Shown: positions 9,751 to 21,374, numbered from the stretch's first letter. The stretch: 64,000 nt of DNA from Hyparrhenia diplandra (GCA_015847255.1 JADLZK010004651.1:57110-121109); one strand, 5' to 3'. A program made the numbers and translations. The notes: generated from the sequence alone by a model not told the origin.

Positions 9751-11680
9751 CTATACATCCTGCCTACATACTGGGCATGAACCATGGTCAATGAACCATC
9801 TGTCCACACAAGGCTGATGGAAGGTGTGAGAGCACTTTGGCAACTTTCTCACTGTCTCTCCACTAACAACATCCTGGGAGAACGAAAAATGTCAGGACTT
9901 CCACATAAAGTTTAATTAAAACAGTATAAATGCCTTTTCTACATCAGCACCAAAGGAATCCTAACCCAAACACACGTCATTTCAAGAGAAAAAAAGAAGG
10001 CTAACTATAGCATCAGATACTAAAGACCGTTCAGAGTCAAATGTGACACATATTTTTGGACTGGAGAGAAGTAAAAAGAAAAGGAAATATCAATTTTGTT
10101 CCATATATTGCGCACAAGCAAATAGTTTGACCTATGCGATCTCACCAGAGATCCATTAAACTGCATATGGCACTTAAGATGACTTGCCGTAAAATTTAGA
10201 AGTCTTTGGAATGTAAGGCAAGCAACAAGTAGGTGGACAAAAGTGATCACCAGAGTAAACTATAACCAATCTATGAGCTGGAGTGATGGGCACTCCTGAT
10301 TCAACTCCCACCATCTTATGATCAATAAATTGCCAACCTCTAAAAGGAAATGCCATATGCAGATCATATATACATTTATCAACAGAAAACAAAGCAAGCT
10401 CCTAAACAGTAAAATCCCCAAAGAGTTAAGATTTTAATGCAGTTCGTTTTCCACTAAACAGATATGTAATGTGACATTAGTACCTGCAGGCAAATAGCGC
10501 AAGACACGTCTTCACCAATTGGTTCCTGCTTCTGATCAGTCACCACATGATGTGGCAACTTCTTTTAGAGTATCATGTGACAACCCTTCAGATAAAACAT
10601 CTTCAAGAACATCGAACAGATCATCATTGTCCGCAATGCCAACCTGTTGGAAAATGTCTACTACTATGATTAAAAAAAATAATGCCGAAAGTGGCAAAAC
10701 CTAAAACTACAAAACATCGACAACTTCAAATTATCTCGTTTGAGAACATGTAAGTTACATGTGTATTGGAAAATTTCATAAGCTTCAAAAATGTTACCAA
10801 TATATTTTATTAAAAAATACTGGTAAAGGTTATGTATCAAAACCATGTAATGTTGATGTTGTAATGCGTTTATGTGCTTTCTGTCAAAGAGGATGCCACC
10901 AGTTACTGGTAAACAAACTGACCTGCCAACGATATGCCATATATGCGGATGGCTCATACTGGTCTTGCACAAATCGAGCATGAAGGAGCTGTTCTATGAA
11001 ATCCCCTGGAAAATGCAACAGGTGATTCTCTTAAATGCACGTCCTCCATGAATAACTGTAAAAATAATGTGACTGCAAAAATATAATTTCCATTGTCTGG
11101 ACTGAAGGAAGGAACTAATAACAGTACTATAGTAATTTCCATGGTCAGGATGAAGGAACAATACTAGCATTATACATAAGAATTTCCTAATTCCGATGGA
11201 TGCCAAATCCATTGAAGAATTAGGTGACGGACCATGGAGGACGTGGTCTGCGGACTCGATCGGTCCGCCCTCCAGTAGGGCGCGCGAAGCCTCGAGAACC
11301 TCGATGGAGAGAACGGCCCCCGCAAAGGCCCCCAGCCCGGCTCCCCGGAGGACGCCGCTGTCGGAAGCTCGGCCAGCCAATGCCCCGGTGAACGCCCCCG
11401 TCAGGCCTCCAGCTACCCCAGCAGGCAAAACAAATCCGCGTCAAGAGATCGAATACCAGAGTCGTCAGAGCACGCAAACCAAACACACAGAAGCAACACC
11501 AATTCAGGCAGGTGCCGTCGTCAACGCTATGGGGGGTGCGCGCGCGTGCGCTTACCAACGGCGAAGATGCCGGTGAGGGCCCCGAGAGGACGCCGGAGAG
11601 AAGCCTGGGAGGCACGGCCCCGCCGCTACGCTTCGGCGCTCCTCTTCCGCCGCGGCCGCTGGCAGAGGCGGCACTTCCAT
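9751..11680 (-). CDS. NEP1-interacting-protein-like RING-H2 E3 ligase, frame-broken
   Basis: Membrane-anchored RING-H2 ubiquitin ligase of the NIP1/NIP2 type. Exons on the minus strand: 11680-11556, 11412-11233, 11005-10923, 10643-10484 and 9873-9751. The Gly/Ala-rich hydrophobic segment (AGGLTGAFTGALAGRASDSG, then LRGAGLGAFAGAVLSIEVLE) is the family hallmark. Next come DFIEQLLHARFVQDQYEPSA and YMAYRWQVGIAD. The RING spans exons 4-5: CAICLQ, then PKCSHTFHQPC and GSCPVCRQDV, with all eight ligands present. Exon 4 has one extra base in an AAAA run (+ strand 10563-10566), creating an early stop. Exon 1 needs two more bases (near the ccc and gggg runs, about 11580-11600) to join the start at 11680 to the conserved frame. 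Corrected length is 223 residues, normal for the family. It could be a pseudogene, but sequencing error is likelier. Confidence 0.82.
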
Positions 11681-12463
11681 GGCTCCAGCCTCACGGCACG
11701 GCACGGCACGGGGCGACCAGGCCACCTCCACGCCTGCCTCCGCAAACTACTAAGCCGAAGAAGCCGATCGAACGTCACGGTAGCTTGGCTTGGGTCTAAC
11801 GTGCGGCGTGATGGCGCCCGCCCGCGCGCGCGCTTACGCGTGGTGGACTTGGTGGTTGTCCTGGTTGGTACACCGTACACGCGTGGTGGTGGAGCTCGCA
11901 CCTCGCCGGGACGGGAAGAGAGGGAGAACAAGGGGACAGGCGTGAGCGCGTGACGCCGCCTGAAAACGATTGCGGCGGCTTACCATTTCCAAGCCTTCCC
12001 GTGCGTGCTAGAGCTGGGATGCACGAAATCTTTGAATCTACACGCAACAGGAATGTACAAGCACGTTTTTTTATTAAAAAAGAGAAGGGAAGAGACATAT
12101 GCAGTCAAACTGTGAGCCACTATTTCTAAATGCTGGCATTTTTACCACTTTATTTATTTAATTTGGAAAACAGATACTTGGACTTAAAGTTTGTAGAAAG
12201 ACACTTCCTATTTTATCTTAAAAATTGGAAAATAGTTTAAAATAACTGCATAAGAGTATTTTGGGTTTTATTCTACAAATGCGAATTACTTGCTTGTAGC
12301 CTTGTATAAAAATACATGGCTTACCTTAATTATATATAGTTACTATTGCGCATTGCTCAAAGTTGGCAGGCAGCCGTACTGAGCATCTCCATCAATTGCC
12401 TTAAATCAGGTCCCCTCTTGGGATTTCAGAGTTTTTCTTATTTTTCAACTCTTAAATTTCTAA
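11681..12463. other. RING-gene promoter region and intergenic DNA
   Basis: GC-rich up to about 11950, the probable promoter and CpG-rich 5' flank of the RING gene, with a short cggcacggca direct repeat at 11693-11710. It turns AT-rich beyond 12060. The long frames on both strands between 11500 and 11950 are GC-rich shadows. No gene was recognised. Confidence 0.4.
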
Positions 12464-12553
12464 TTTCTATGCCAACTCTAGCAACATGTCTCAATTTTTA
12501 AGCTCCTATTTCTATGCCAACTCTAGCAACATCTCTCAATTTTAAAGCTCCTT
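12464..12553. repeat. 45-bp tandem duplication
   Basis: tttctatgccaactctagca at 12464 recurs at 12509, followed in both by acat.tctcaattttaaagctcc-like sequence. It lies in a MITE-like block that starts gagcatctcca near 12382. Confidence 0.65.
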
Positions 12554-13421
12554 TTTTTTTTTATAGGGAAGTGATCCTAACGTCTATTTCATGTGTTTTT
12601 TTTTTTCTTTTTCTTCTCCCATCTTCTACTGTTGTACAGGGAGGGGTTGCCAGGGAGGTACATGTGGCGGGTGGGGTTTCTTTCACTGAGCTAATTATGA
12701 CACGGTCTCAAACAACTGCGATACATAAAAGTAAAAAAAAAAAAACTTCGATACATCAAGGGCACCCGTTTGGATTGTAGTGGCCCAGGTGGAGATTTGG
12801 AGCACCAAATATCCATTGAACGCGAACGTATTGGATGGTTAGTTTGTAGGAAGATATCAACCAGAGTAGCTGGCAGAAATGGAGACATCTCTAATCTCTC
12901 CAGCATCCACCACGAGAGGTCCGGTTCAATCAATCAAAAGAAGAAAAAAGACCACCACGAGACCAAACAGAACTCGATGGCGGAACTGTGGCAGAAAAGG
13001 CGATAAACAGATATTTTTTGTTATGCACCACTCCCAGCCAGTGCAACTTTTGGTCCTCATACAGACACGGTGCAGATGATCGCAACAGCCAAAGGAAAAT
13101 GTATGGGCAGAGTGATGCCTGATGGTACACAAAGTCCCAAACACTGAAAGAAACACCACAAGAACAAGTAGAAATTATAATTCAGACAATCGGTTCAGCA
13201 TCAACGGCGTGGGTGGTTCATCACAAAGGATACAACCGGTACTTATATGGTCACAATTTGAAAATAGAAAATACACAGCACACTGACGACTGAGCAGTAA
13301 CAACAATGCAGAGGAGGCAACGTCGCAACGATGTCCCGAAGGTTCGCTCAACTTTATTTATGCAGCAAATGGATATAGTGGCAGTGGTTGATGGACAGGG
13401 CCATGCCCAGCAGAAGCGTGC
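12554..13421. other. intergenic and 3' UTR of the PLDRP1-like gene
   Basis: Contains poly-T and poly-A tracts and no recognisable gene. The part next to 13421 is the probable 3' UTR of the minus-strand gene. Confidence 0.4.
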
Positions 13422-15616
13422 TTAATCATCGTAGTCATGGCGGCGATGGTGGTGGTGCTTCTGATGACGCTGCTTCTTCTCATCATCGGAGTCGTCATCC
13501 TACCAGGTGGCAACAAGAAAAGGTTACAATTGGGGTATGCTATTCTATTTTTAGCCATTCATGTAATCACTAGAAACAGAAAATTCCTTAACGAAATAGC
13601 ATATAAACTACTTTTGTCAACAAAGTGAACAAATAGTACTATGGGTCCCTGTTTTCAAGACGTCCAATTAATCGCGATTAATCACGATTAATCGCCCTGG
13701 ACGGTCCCATGGCGCCCAGGTCTGGTAGTGTCGACCAGTCGATTAATCGTCCGTGGTCCGTCCAGGCGCCCAGGCGTCTTGAAAACATGGCTATGGGTTG
13801 AACTTTATTCAAAACGTGATTTAAATTTGCTGCTCTTTGTGCTGCCCAGATATGTCTTATAAAACAAAAATATATATACTCTCTCTATTCAAAATTGTAA
13901 GACGTTTTGGTTTTTAGATACATAGATTTTACTATGTACCTACACTTAGCGTAAATCTAGGTGCCACGTAAAAAACTTATGCGCCTGGAAAAGCCACAAC
14001 GCCTTATAATTTGGAATGGTGGAAGCAATGCACAACCACACATTATGCATAATGTAAAGTCCAAAGCTCAAGCACAAGGTTGCATTCTTATAACAGAGTA
14101 CTGAATCCAAGCGAATAACTATCGTTGATATTCATTTACTACAGTTTTTAGGATGAGCTGAATACAGTTATAATATAGATTTCTGGAAACTAGAAACACT
14201 ACACATATGCAAATCAGTATTATCGAATGTACACAAAGATATGATAGCTATGCACCCTAAATACCATAGATATGTATATTTCATTACGCACTAGCAAGAA
14301 GTTCATATAGGATTAACTTAATAGAGCAAGATATCTTGTAGACACCTTTTAACACAGTGACAAACTTCTTCAAGTACCTAAAACTTATTTATATCAGCAG
14401 CATTTATCTACTAGCTATCTTTGACCGCCTATAAGTTTTTAGATTCATAAGCTCTACTAGCTAAACAACCGACTACCTCGTAAGGCCATCCTATTCAAGG
14501 ATTAGTAGGATAAATTTCAACCAAAGAGAAAGGATCTTACATCTTTCTTGCGGCCATAGTAGCCTTCTCCCCCACCATAGCTTGGCCTCTCATACCCACC
14601 ACTCTGATACTTGGACTGCTCCTCTCCATAACCATATGAACCCTGTGTCTCCTCGCCATACGGTTTTGGCTTGCGGTAACCACCAGAGCCATAGGCACCT
14701 TCATCCTCTGATGGCTTCTTCTCATACCCATAGCCAGAACCACCATAGCTCTGCTCCTCGCTCTTCCTGCCATAGCCATACCCCGAGGAACCATAGCTCT
14801 CCTCCTGAGCCTTCCTCCCATACCCACCACTGCCATACTCCTCCCCACCCTGCGGCCTGCCGCCGTACCCTGATCCATAGCTCTCCTCAACCTGCGGCTT
14901 CCTCCCATACCCCTGATCCATAGCTCTCCTCAACCTGCGGCTTCCTCCCGTACCCTGATCCATAGCTCTCCTCAACCTGCGGCTTCCTCCCGTACCCTGA
15001 TCCATAGCTCTCCTCCACCTGTGGCTTCCTGCCGTACCCAGCCCCATACTCCGATCCGTAGGTCTCCTCTACCTGTGGCTTCCTCCCATACCCAGACCCA
15101 TACTCCGATCCGTAGCTCTCCTCTACCTGTGGGGGCCGGGTCTGACCGCCGTAGCCGCCAGAGCCATAGCCGCCGGACCCGTAGCTCTCCTCCGGCTGTG
15201 GCTTTCTCCCGTACCCAGATCCGTAGCTCTTCTCCTCCGGATGCGGCTTCCTCCCGTACCCAGATCCATAGCCACCGCCCTCCTCTGCGGGGGCTCAGGC
15301 CTGGATCCGTAGCCGCCGCCGCCACCGTAAGGCGGCTGCTGCTCCTGCTGAGGGCGGAAGCCGTAGTTGGGCTTGGGCTTGGCGTGGTGGCCGTACGGGG
15401 GACGGCTCGGAGGCGGAGTAGTGCGGCGCGTCGTAGGAGGTGGAGGGCGCCGAGCACGGGTGGCAGATCTCCTCGGAAGGCGGCAGCGGGCGGCCGAAGG
15501 TGACGGCGAGGTCGTACCCGCCGCCGTACGGCGTCGGGTCGAACTCGTCGAAGTCGTCCGCCTCCTCCGCGGGGGCCGCCCCGGGGCCTGGAACTCTCGT
15601 AGTACGCGGTCGCCAT
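13422..15616 (-). CDS. Gly/Tyr-rich PLDRP1 / At5g39570-like protein, frame-broken
   Basis: Low-complexity plant protein related to Arabidopsis At5g39570 (PLDRP1), whose product was reported as phospholipase-D-regulated and RNA-binding. Two exons on the minus strand: 15616-14541 and 13499-13422. The start is MATAYYESS; the conserved N-terminal core FDEFDPTPYGGGYD, AVTFGRPLPPSEE follows. Residues about 110-350 are repeats of the type GSGYGRKPQVEESY. The second exon gives the acidic/His tail DDDSDDEKKQRHQKHHHHRR. Four single-base errors break the frame: extra bases at + strand gggg 15583-15586, ggggg 15397-15401 and cccc 14910-14913, and a missing base at ggggg 15289-15293. Corrected length is 383 residues with both exons in phase. 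Low complexity makes fine orthology unsafe, but both termini fit the family. Confidence 0.82.
13647..13790. mobile_element. hAT-type MITE in the PLDRP1-like intron
   Basis: A 144-bp element. The left terminus ccctgttttcaagacg matches the complement of the right terminus with one mismatch in 16. It is flanked by a perfect 8-bp duplication ctatgggt (13639-13646 and 13791-13798). The inside carries repeated attaatcg steps. Non-coding. Confidence 0.88.
13879..14024. mobile_element. degenerate Stowaway-like MITE
   Basis: The left end ctctctctattcaaaattgt and right end cttataatttggaatggtgg are decayed versions of the Stowaway terminus. It lies in the same intron as the hAT MITE. Borders are approximate. 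Confidence 0.5.
14870..15038 (-). repeat. 42-bp coding minisatellite
   Basis: Four units start with ctgatccatagctctcctca at 14870, 14913, 14955 and 14997. Each encodes the 14-residue repeat GSGYGRKPQVEESY on the minus strand. Successive spacings are 43, 42 and 42; the odd 43-bp unit holds one of the frame-breaking extra bases. More diverged units continue to about 15290. Confidence 0.9.
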
Positions 15617-15875
15617 GGCGGGGTCGCCGAGATCGGCTGGCTGATTGATCAGATGGCAAGTGGCTAGCGGCTCGACGACTTGGGGCTGGACTCGTGGAGA
15701 GTGTGGGCGGGCGAAGGGGATTTTAGGGGAAGAAGGCCGCGTGTATTGCTCCGTGGATTGGAAGCGTGCCAGCTTGGGATGGACGTGTGAGGGCACGTGG
15801 ACCGGCCGGCCTGCGGTGGTCGGTGCGGGTACGTGTGGTGTCCGTAAGACAGGGACGCTCGACGCGCGGCGTCGG
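15617..15875. other. 5' flank of the PLDRP1-like gene
   Basis: GC-rich promoter and leader region of the minus-strand gene. No clear TATA box was identified. Confidence 0.35.
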
Positions 15876-16165
15876 CGACGGACGACAGGCGCGCCGGGGA
15901 AGGATTTTTAAAAAAAATTAACCTTTAAAAAACTTTAAATTTATCCATGTTTTGAAAATAATTGTGTTAAGTATCTCTTTTGGTGTAAAAATGGGCATTG
16001 CGATATTCACTTTGTCACGTGTGAGGGCATGTGGCGCGACAAAGTGCAAATATCACGTCGGGCTCTCGACGCGACCAAAGGATATCTGATACAATTAGTT
16101 TCAAAACGAATAAATCTGGAAGTTTTAAAAAAAAGGTTAAATTTTTTAAAAACTGTCGTCGGGCA
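15876..16165. mobile_element. foldback element with about 140-bp arms
   Basis: The left arm (gacgacag ... tttttaaaaaaaattaacct ... ttttgaaaataattgt) and right arm, read in complement (gacgacagtttttaaaaaat, ttaacctt ... gttttgaaactaattgt), pair along most of about 140 bases around a centre near 16022 that holds cactttgtc / gacaaagtg. This looks like a long-TIR MITE or foldback element. No target duplication could be assigned. Confidence 0.65.
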
Positions 16166-17924
16166 ACTTCGGTGGTTTTTGTGGCGACTAGACTATCTCG
16201 CACCGCATCTGGAAAAAGGCTTACGGTGAGCGCATATACCAGGATGGGAAAATTTGCAGATTCATACTAAAGGGGGCACGCTTCATGGCGGCGCCGGTGT
16301 TGGAAGCGGAATCGGCCGGGGCGGGGAGCCTTGCCGTCGAGGCGCTCACAGGACTTCTGCGTCTTTATCAGTGGCTAGGGTGCGGGCGGCGGCGGCGCGA
16401 GAAGTAACCCGGCGGCGTTGAGCCTCGGCCTCTCCCCTGGCGGCGCTTCAACCTCGGCGCTCTCCGCCATTTCGGGATCTTCACATAGGCGTCGACCCGT
16501 TTCCGTTCCGTGCGCCTTCTTTGCACTACCTCGGGCTGGCTGGTCGAGACCGAGGAGGAGCCATGTGTCTTTGCCGGGACCACGAAGAGGAGACGCGCGC
16601 CGCGGATGGAATCAGCGAAACACGTGGAGAGGGGAAAGTGGGTGCAGAAGGGGCTAGAAAAGATTTTGAGTAGAAAATATAGATGACTAGGAATATAGAG
16701 GATGACATATAGAGTATGACGAATGCAAAAGATTTGAGTATAGAGGAGAGTATTGATGAAGAGGACATATATTCTGTTTAAAGGATGAATTTAGTGGACG
16801 ACGAGTGTGGATAGCCTTAGTCGGTTCAACTCTGACCGCGCTCGACTCGGGAGCCTTTTAAATGTGTCATTAAGAAAGATAGGTTCATTCTACAAGTCAC
16901 TAAGGGTAGTCGCAATGGGCTTTCATGGTAGTTTCAATCTTCCTTAAATGAGATGCCACCTAGGCAAAAAAATACTGTCGTGGAAGTTCAATAATTGAGG
17001 AAAGAGAAGGAGAAACAAAGAAACGGCTTCTTCAGAGACAAAACGACGTCTACTCTTTACCCGATGCGCGAAGAAACGACGATCTCGACGGGAAGTAACC
17101 ACTGGTTTCCACAAGTGGGGCCCGTGGTGGCCACAGTCTATGCCGCCGACAATCTCGATGGGAAGAAACCACTGGCCCACGCGCTCACGTGCTGGCGCCA
17201 CCGCATATCTGACGTTGGCGAGGAGCTCCTGCCAAGATGGATGGAGACGGGGTGGTCCATAGTCGAGCTGGAAGAGCAGCGGCTGCAGACAGGGTGTCTC
17301 ATCTACGGCGGGCAGCAGCTGCGTAGAGCCGGACAAGGTGTGGCAGGGGCGGGGCGTCGGCTTGGGAGATGAAGTGGGGAGAGGGAGATTATTCCGTCTC
17401 AGTTGGTTGGTTTCAGCTCACTACTTTATACTCATCCTATCTTCTACTTGGAGCACTTGACCGACACTTTTAGTTGGCTTTTGTTTTTCTTTCAAGAAAT
17501 TGTCTTTTGTCGATCGAAAGAAATCATTTTTTTTTCTATTGATTGGTTAAGTGTACAAGTGCCCTGTTTTGATCCGTTTTTAAAAAGTGACCGAAACACA
17601 AACAAAAATCAGTCGAATCTTGAGTATTCACTTTTGATAGGGGTCCTGTTCTGATTGGTTAAAAAACAAACTCGGCCGTGACACAAGATGAAGATTGACG
17701 CGTAGACTGCGTAGTCACTTCCGTCCACGGACGGAGGGTGCGCGAAAGGAAAGATATGTGTACTGGAAGGGTACAAACAGTAAAAGTAAACCAGGCTACA
17801 GCCCAGGGAGAGCGAGCCCCATGAGAAGGACGTCTCCTCACGAGAAGGCCCATGATGATTTGCTCAAAGAAAAAAGAGCAGGCCCATGAGTTGAGGTACC
17901 GGTCACTGGGAACCGTACAGTAAA
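16166..17924. other. intergenic with MITE fragments
   Basis: Short GC-rich piece at 16280-16660 with ORF-like stretches but no known domain. From 16903 (agggtagtcgcaatgggctt) to about 17040 the sequence resembles the 5' end of a common grass MITE; its other end is not visible. At 17431-17453 a 23-base string is identical to part of the gene at 18895. No complete gene was recognised. Confidence 0.4.
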
Positions 17925-18660
17925 GATTTTCAAATGTGCCGTCCGATACGGCACGACACGCCTAGGCACGGGACGGGGGCACGACGGCGCTGCTGTGCCG
18001 TGTAGTGCCACCGTGCCGGCATCTCGGCCCAGGCACGGCACTACGGCCTGTCAGCCGTGTCGTGCTACTAGGAACGGTGGTCCGACGTGCTCAGCCGTGC
18101 TTATAGCTACGCCTTGCGCCCTCGTGTTCGCCGCCACCGCTGTCGAGGCCATTGGGGAGATGAGTGAGCTAGGGACTGTTCGAGTGGCCTGGGGAGAAGA
18201 TGAGTGAGCTTGGGAGGAGAACGCACGGGAACACACAGGAGCTAAGGAGGAAAATGACGGCGGCCAGGACAAATAAATGTATAAAAATAATATAAAAAAA
18301 GAGAGGGTTGTGCTTTTATATTTAAATATTAAATATGGATCCAACGGTTGTCATCGTTTATTTTTTCTTATTTAAACTAATCCAACTGCTGTGAGCCGTG
18401 ATGTCAACGGATAATTGTAACCAATTGAGCGGAAAAAACGGCGGCCAGGACAGGAAATGAGAAAAAAAGAGAGGGTTGTGCTTTTATATTTAGGTTAAAT
18501 ATGGATCCAACGGTTGTCATCGTTATAAAACTAATCCAACTGCTGTGAGCACGGGCACGATATTGAGGCTCGGCGGCACTACGGCACTTATGGGCACGAT
18601 GGCAAGGCAGGCGCAAGGCGGGCGGACCGTATCTGGGTCGTGCTTTTTCGTACCGGGCCC
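17925..18660. mobile_element. non-autonomous hAT-like element, borders uncertain
   Basis: Both ends are rich in gcacgacacgg, cacggcac and cgggccc motifs in opposite orientations, a pattern I associate with subterminal regions of grass hAT elements. The middle holds two direct repeats. No transposase frame is present and no target duplication was found. Confidence 0.4.
18249..18552. repeat. two direct repeats of about 130-145 bp
   Basis: The block cggcggccaggac ... agagagggttgtgcttttat ... ggatccaacggttgtcatcg ... aatccaactgctgtgagc occurs at about 18256-18393 and again at about 18439-18550. Internal indels (a missing tattaaat, a shorter T-rich part) separate the copies. Confidence 0.75.
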
Positions 18661-18738
18661 ATGCCAGCCCGTTTCAAGCAGCCCGTTTGGAAATCTATAG
18701 TAGGGCTTCCTCTGTTTTTTTCTCTCTATATATCTGAA

Positions 18739-18746
18739 TATATAAG
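18739..18746 (+). promoter_or_regulatory. TATA box of the gene at 18895
   Basis: tatataag stands 156 bases before the ATG and follows the hAT-like element directly. Confidence 0.45.
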
Positions 18747-18894
18747 CCACCCGTAGCCTGTTTGATTGATTGACTGGTTGAATTCTGGATTCGAATCGCA
18801 GGGATCAGGGTCATAGGCGACCTCTGGCTGAATCAAGATTGAGATCGGAGTCTTTGAGCGCCAGCTTGGTGAGTACTGAGTAGAAGACAGAAAA

Positions 18895-20043
18895 ATGGCA
18901 AAACGGCGGCGCGGTGCTGGTGCGGCCCCCCGTAGGGCGGTGGAGCGCGAGCAGCGGCGCCCTCAACAGAAGCAGCGCCTCTACCTCATCCTTGATGACG
19001 ATCCGTTCGGATACAGCATCCGCAAGATAAGCTTGTCGCCCCCGACTTCCCGTCGTGTGACGCGTTCGTCCTCCTCTGGCAAAGGCGGCGCTGTTCGTGT
19101 TCGGCGCTTGCCTCATCCTATCTTCTACTTGGAGGCGCGGCGGGGGCTTCCCTTGACCTTCACCGCCATCGGCACCAAGATTGTGACTACGCAATGGCTG
19201 CAGCCCGTTAGCGGCGACGACTTTGGCAACGACGTGATCATCCCCATCTATGACGTCTGCCGCCGGGCCATCACCTTCGGCCCTGGAAAGGTCGCCAACG
19301 ATTGCCCCATCTACATCCCTGTGGGCGACAACCTCTTCGATCTGCAGAGCAACAGCCTCTCGTACCTCTCCTTCAAACCGCAGCAGCCTCCACCACTGGA
19401 TTATCGCCAGCTTGTCCCGTGGTCGTGGCAGAAGCTCCCGCCTCCGCCGTTCGACCAGGTGGATGTCAACTCCTACGCCGTGCACCCTGATGGGCAGACC
19501 ATCCTGGTCAGCACCGACGTCTACCCTGACGACCCCGACTCCGCTGCGGGCACCTTCACCTTCGACACCGGCAAGTGCGAGTGGAAGACACACGGCGACT
19601 GGTCGCTGCCGTTCACAGGCCGTGCCTACTTCGTCCACTCCCTGGAAGCATTTGTTGGACTCTCCAAAGACCCGGCCACCTTGGGCCACCTTGCCTCCTG
19701 CATCTGAGAATCCTGCAGCGTGGAAGCTCGGTAAGGAGAACCTGTTCAGCGATGATCCGGCTGAGACTCATGTAAGCGCCAGGCTTGTCTACACGGGAAG
19801 AGGCGGCAGCAGCGACTTCTGCCTTGTGCAGTGCGTCTGCGTCAAGCCTGGCAATGGCACTGCTGATGATAAGAACCCTGAGGAGCCCTGGTATCGTTAT
19901 CGTCTGACGACCTTCTCTCTTGCTATGGTGACAATGGAGACCTGACGACTGGAGAGACTTCCTCGGTGCAATCCTACCAGGTGCCTAGGAAAGCCAGTCC
20001 GAAGTTCATGAATGGTGGCGATCCTGTGGCATTTTGGCTGTAA
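18895..20043 (+). CDS. uncharacterised grass-type protein, frame-broken
   Basis: Not recognised by function. A single-exon gene starting MAKRRRGAG, with a basic N-terminus (about 1-30), then QRLYLILDDDPFGYSIRKI, FYLEARRGLPLTFTAIGTKI, PIYIPVGDNLFDLQ, VNSYAVHPDGQTILVSTDVY, GTFTFDTGKCEWKTHGDWSL and FVHSLEAFVGLSKDP. The alternating strand-like segments with GTFTFDTG and HPDGQTI suggest a beta-propeller or kelch-like fold. I recall similar proteins as an expanded family in grasses, without an assigned role. The frame breaks near 19700 (one extra base after TCCTGC) and near 19923 (one T missing in cttgctatgg). Reading through both continues to GGDPVAFWL and a stop at 20041-20043, about 382 residues. 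It could be a young pseudogene, but the intact remainder argues against it. Confidence 0.6.
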
Positions 20044-21374
20044 AATGCTTGAATCATGCATGTCGGTGTGGATGACTATCTATATATGTATGTTTAATTT
20101 TCAACCACTTGTGACTTTTGCCTTTCTATATGGTTATTATTATATTAAACAACGTGTACACGCTTCTGTGTTTTAATTAATGTATTGCCTTCTTGTTTTA
20201 GTTAACTAGTTGAGTGCCCGTGCGTTGACATAAAATTACTGTTTTTTGTGTAAAGCTAATGTAAAATAGTATGACATCACAATTTCATGTCACAAAAAAA
20301 TAAACTATGGAATAAAAATAGTTTTGACTTAACAAAAACTATGTCCTATTGACCACAGTCAATAGGAATGAAATAAATAATGTTGACCAACTATCATTGC
20401 ACTAATGAAACAAATCAAACAATGTTGAAGTTTCCTTTTCCATCTCCTTTTCCAACAGTACATGGCGCATGTCTGAATTCAATGAAAGAGTATGTTACAA
20501 ATTTACACGTAAGTCAACAATTTCAATAGGCCTTCACAAGATCAATACACACATCAAGATCAATACACACATCTGGTTAGCATAATAAGGAGAAATAGAG
20601 CTTACTTTAATCCCACGAACCAACCATGAAACATTGATAATAGCATTATACGTATAATATTGAAAAAGGTTTTGTGTTTAAAACTGTGCACTACTTGTAG
20701 TTTCAGTCAGTGTTCTACTCTGATTGACTGAATATGACATTCATTGCACACCAAAATAAGAGGGAAAGAATAGATGCTCTGCCATTTTTCATAACGAAAA
20801 GAATGATGATTTTAAGTACAATGTACACACATTTTTTTTTTTCTTTTGTAATCTAACTGTCAATTACAACAGATTTGTTGAGACGTGATATACACAAGGG
20901 CCTGCAAGCTAACCAAACAATTTCATCACAAAACATTACAATTTGACGGGGCCTTGAAGATGGAATACTTTTCCATTAGTTCGAGGACTAACAAAAATAA
21001 GGCCTGACTGAATAGAAGACGATGAACCTGTTCTACATGTCAACTTCTGATTCCAGTACACCATTGTGCACGCAACATTATTATGCACTAACTTTCACAA
21101 GTTTCCTTTTCAATTTTTTTTTTTTCTTTGGCTTCATGGATCTGTGTTATTTGGGTTGGCTTTCATCAGACAGACTGGTTCTGCTGGCTTCAATGGAGAA
21201 CCAACGAAGGCAAAGGACCAAAATTTCACCTGTTCTTCATCAACTACGATTTGGCGTACTGTACAAACCAATGGTAATAGTTACAGACGGCCAGTTGCTT
21301 GAAGCTGTTAAGGCAACACAAACCAATGCGCTCTTTTTGGTTTGTGTTGTCAGCTGATACTGACCACTATATTC
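20044..21374. other. intergenic, no gene recognised
   Basis: 3' flank of the gene at 18895, then AT-rich DNA. At 20207-20231 the string agttgagtgcccgtgcgttg resembles the edge of a common grass repeat. A short tandem repeat agatcaatacacacatc lies at 20540-20573. A poly-T/A tract is at 20831. The last part is 3' UTR of the minus-strand kinase gene. Confidence 0.4.

Noticed and set aside
9751..11680. Calling the RING gene a true pseudogene
   Set aside because: All eight RING ligands, all splice sites and the stop are intact, and the same type of error occurs in five unrelated genes nearby.
14582..15503. Plus-strand frames opposite the Gly/Tyr-rich gene
   Set aside because: His/Ser/Pro-rich antisense shadows of a coding minisatellite.
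16944..17372. ORFs of 125-130 codons on both strands
   Set aside because: They fall in MITE-like sequence and mirror each other; neither shows a domain.
18895..19689. Minus-strand frame of 292 codons
   Set aside because: Antisense shadow of the GC-rich gene at 18895; no start context or known motif.
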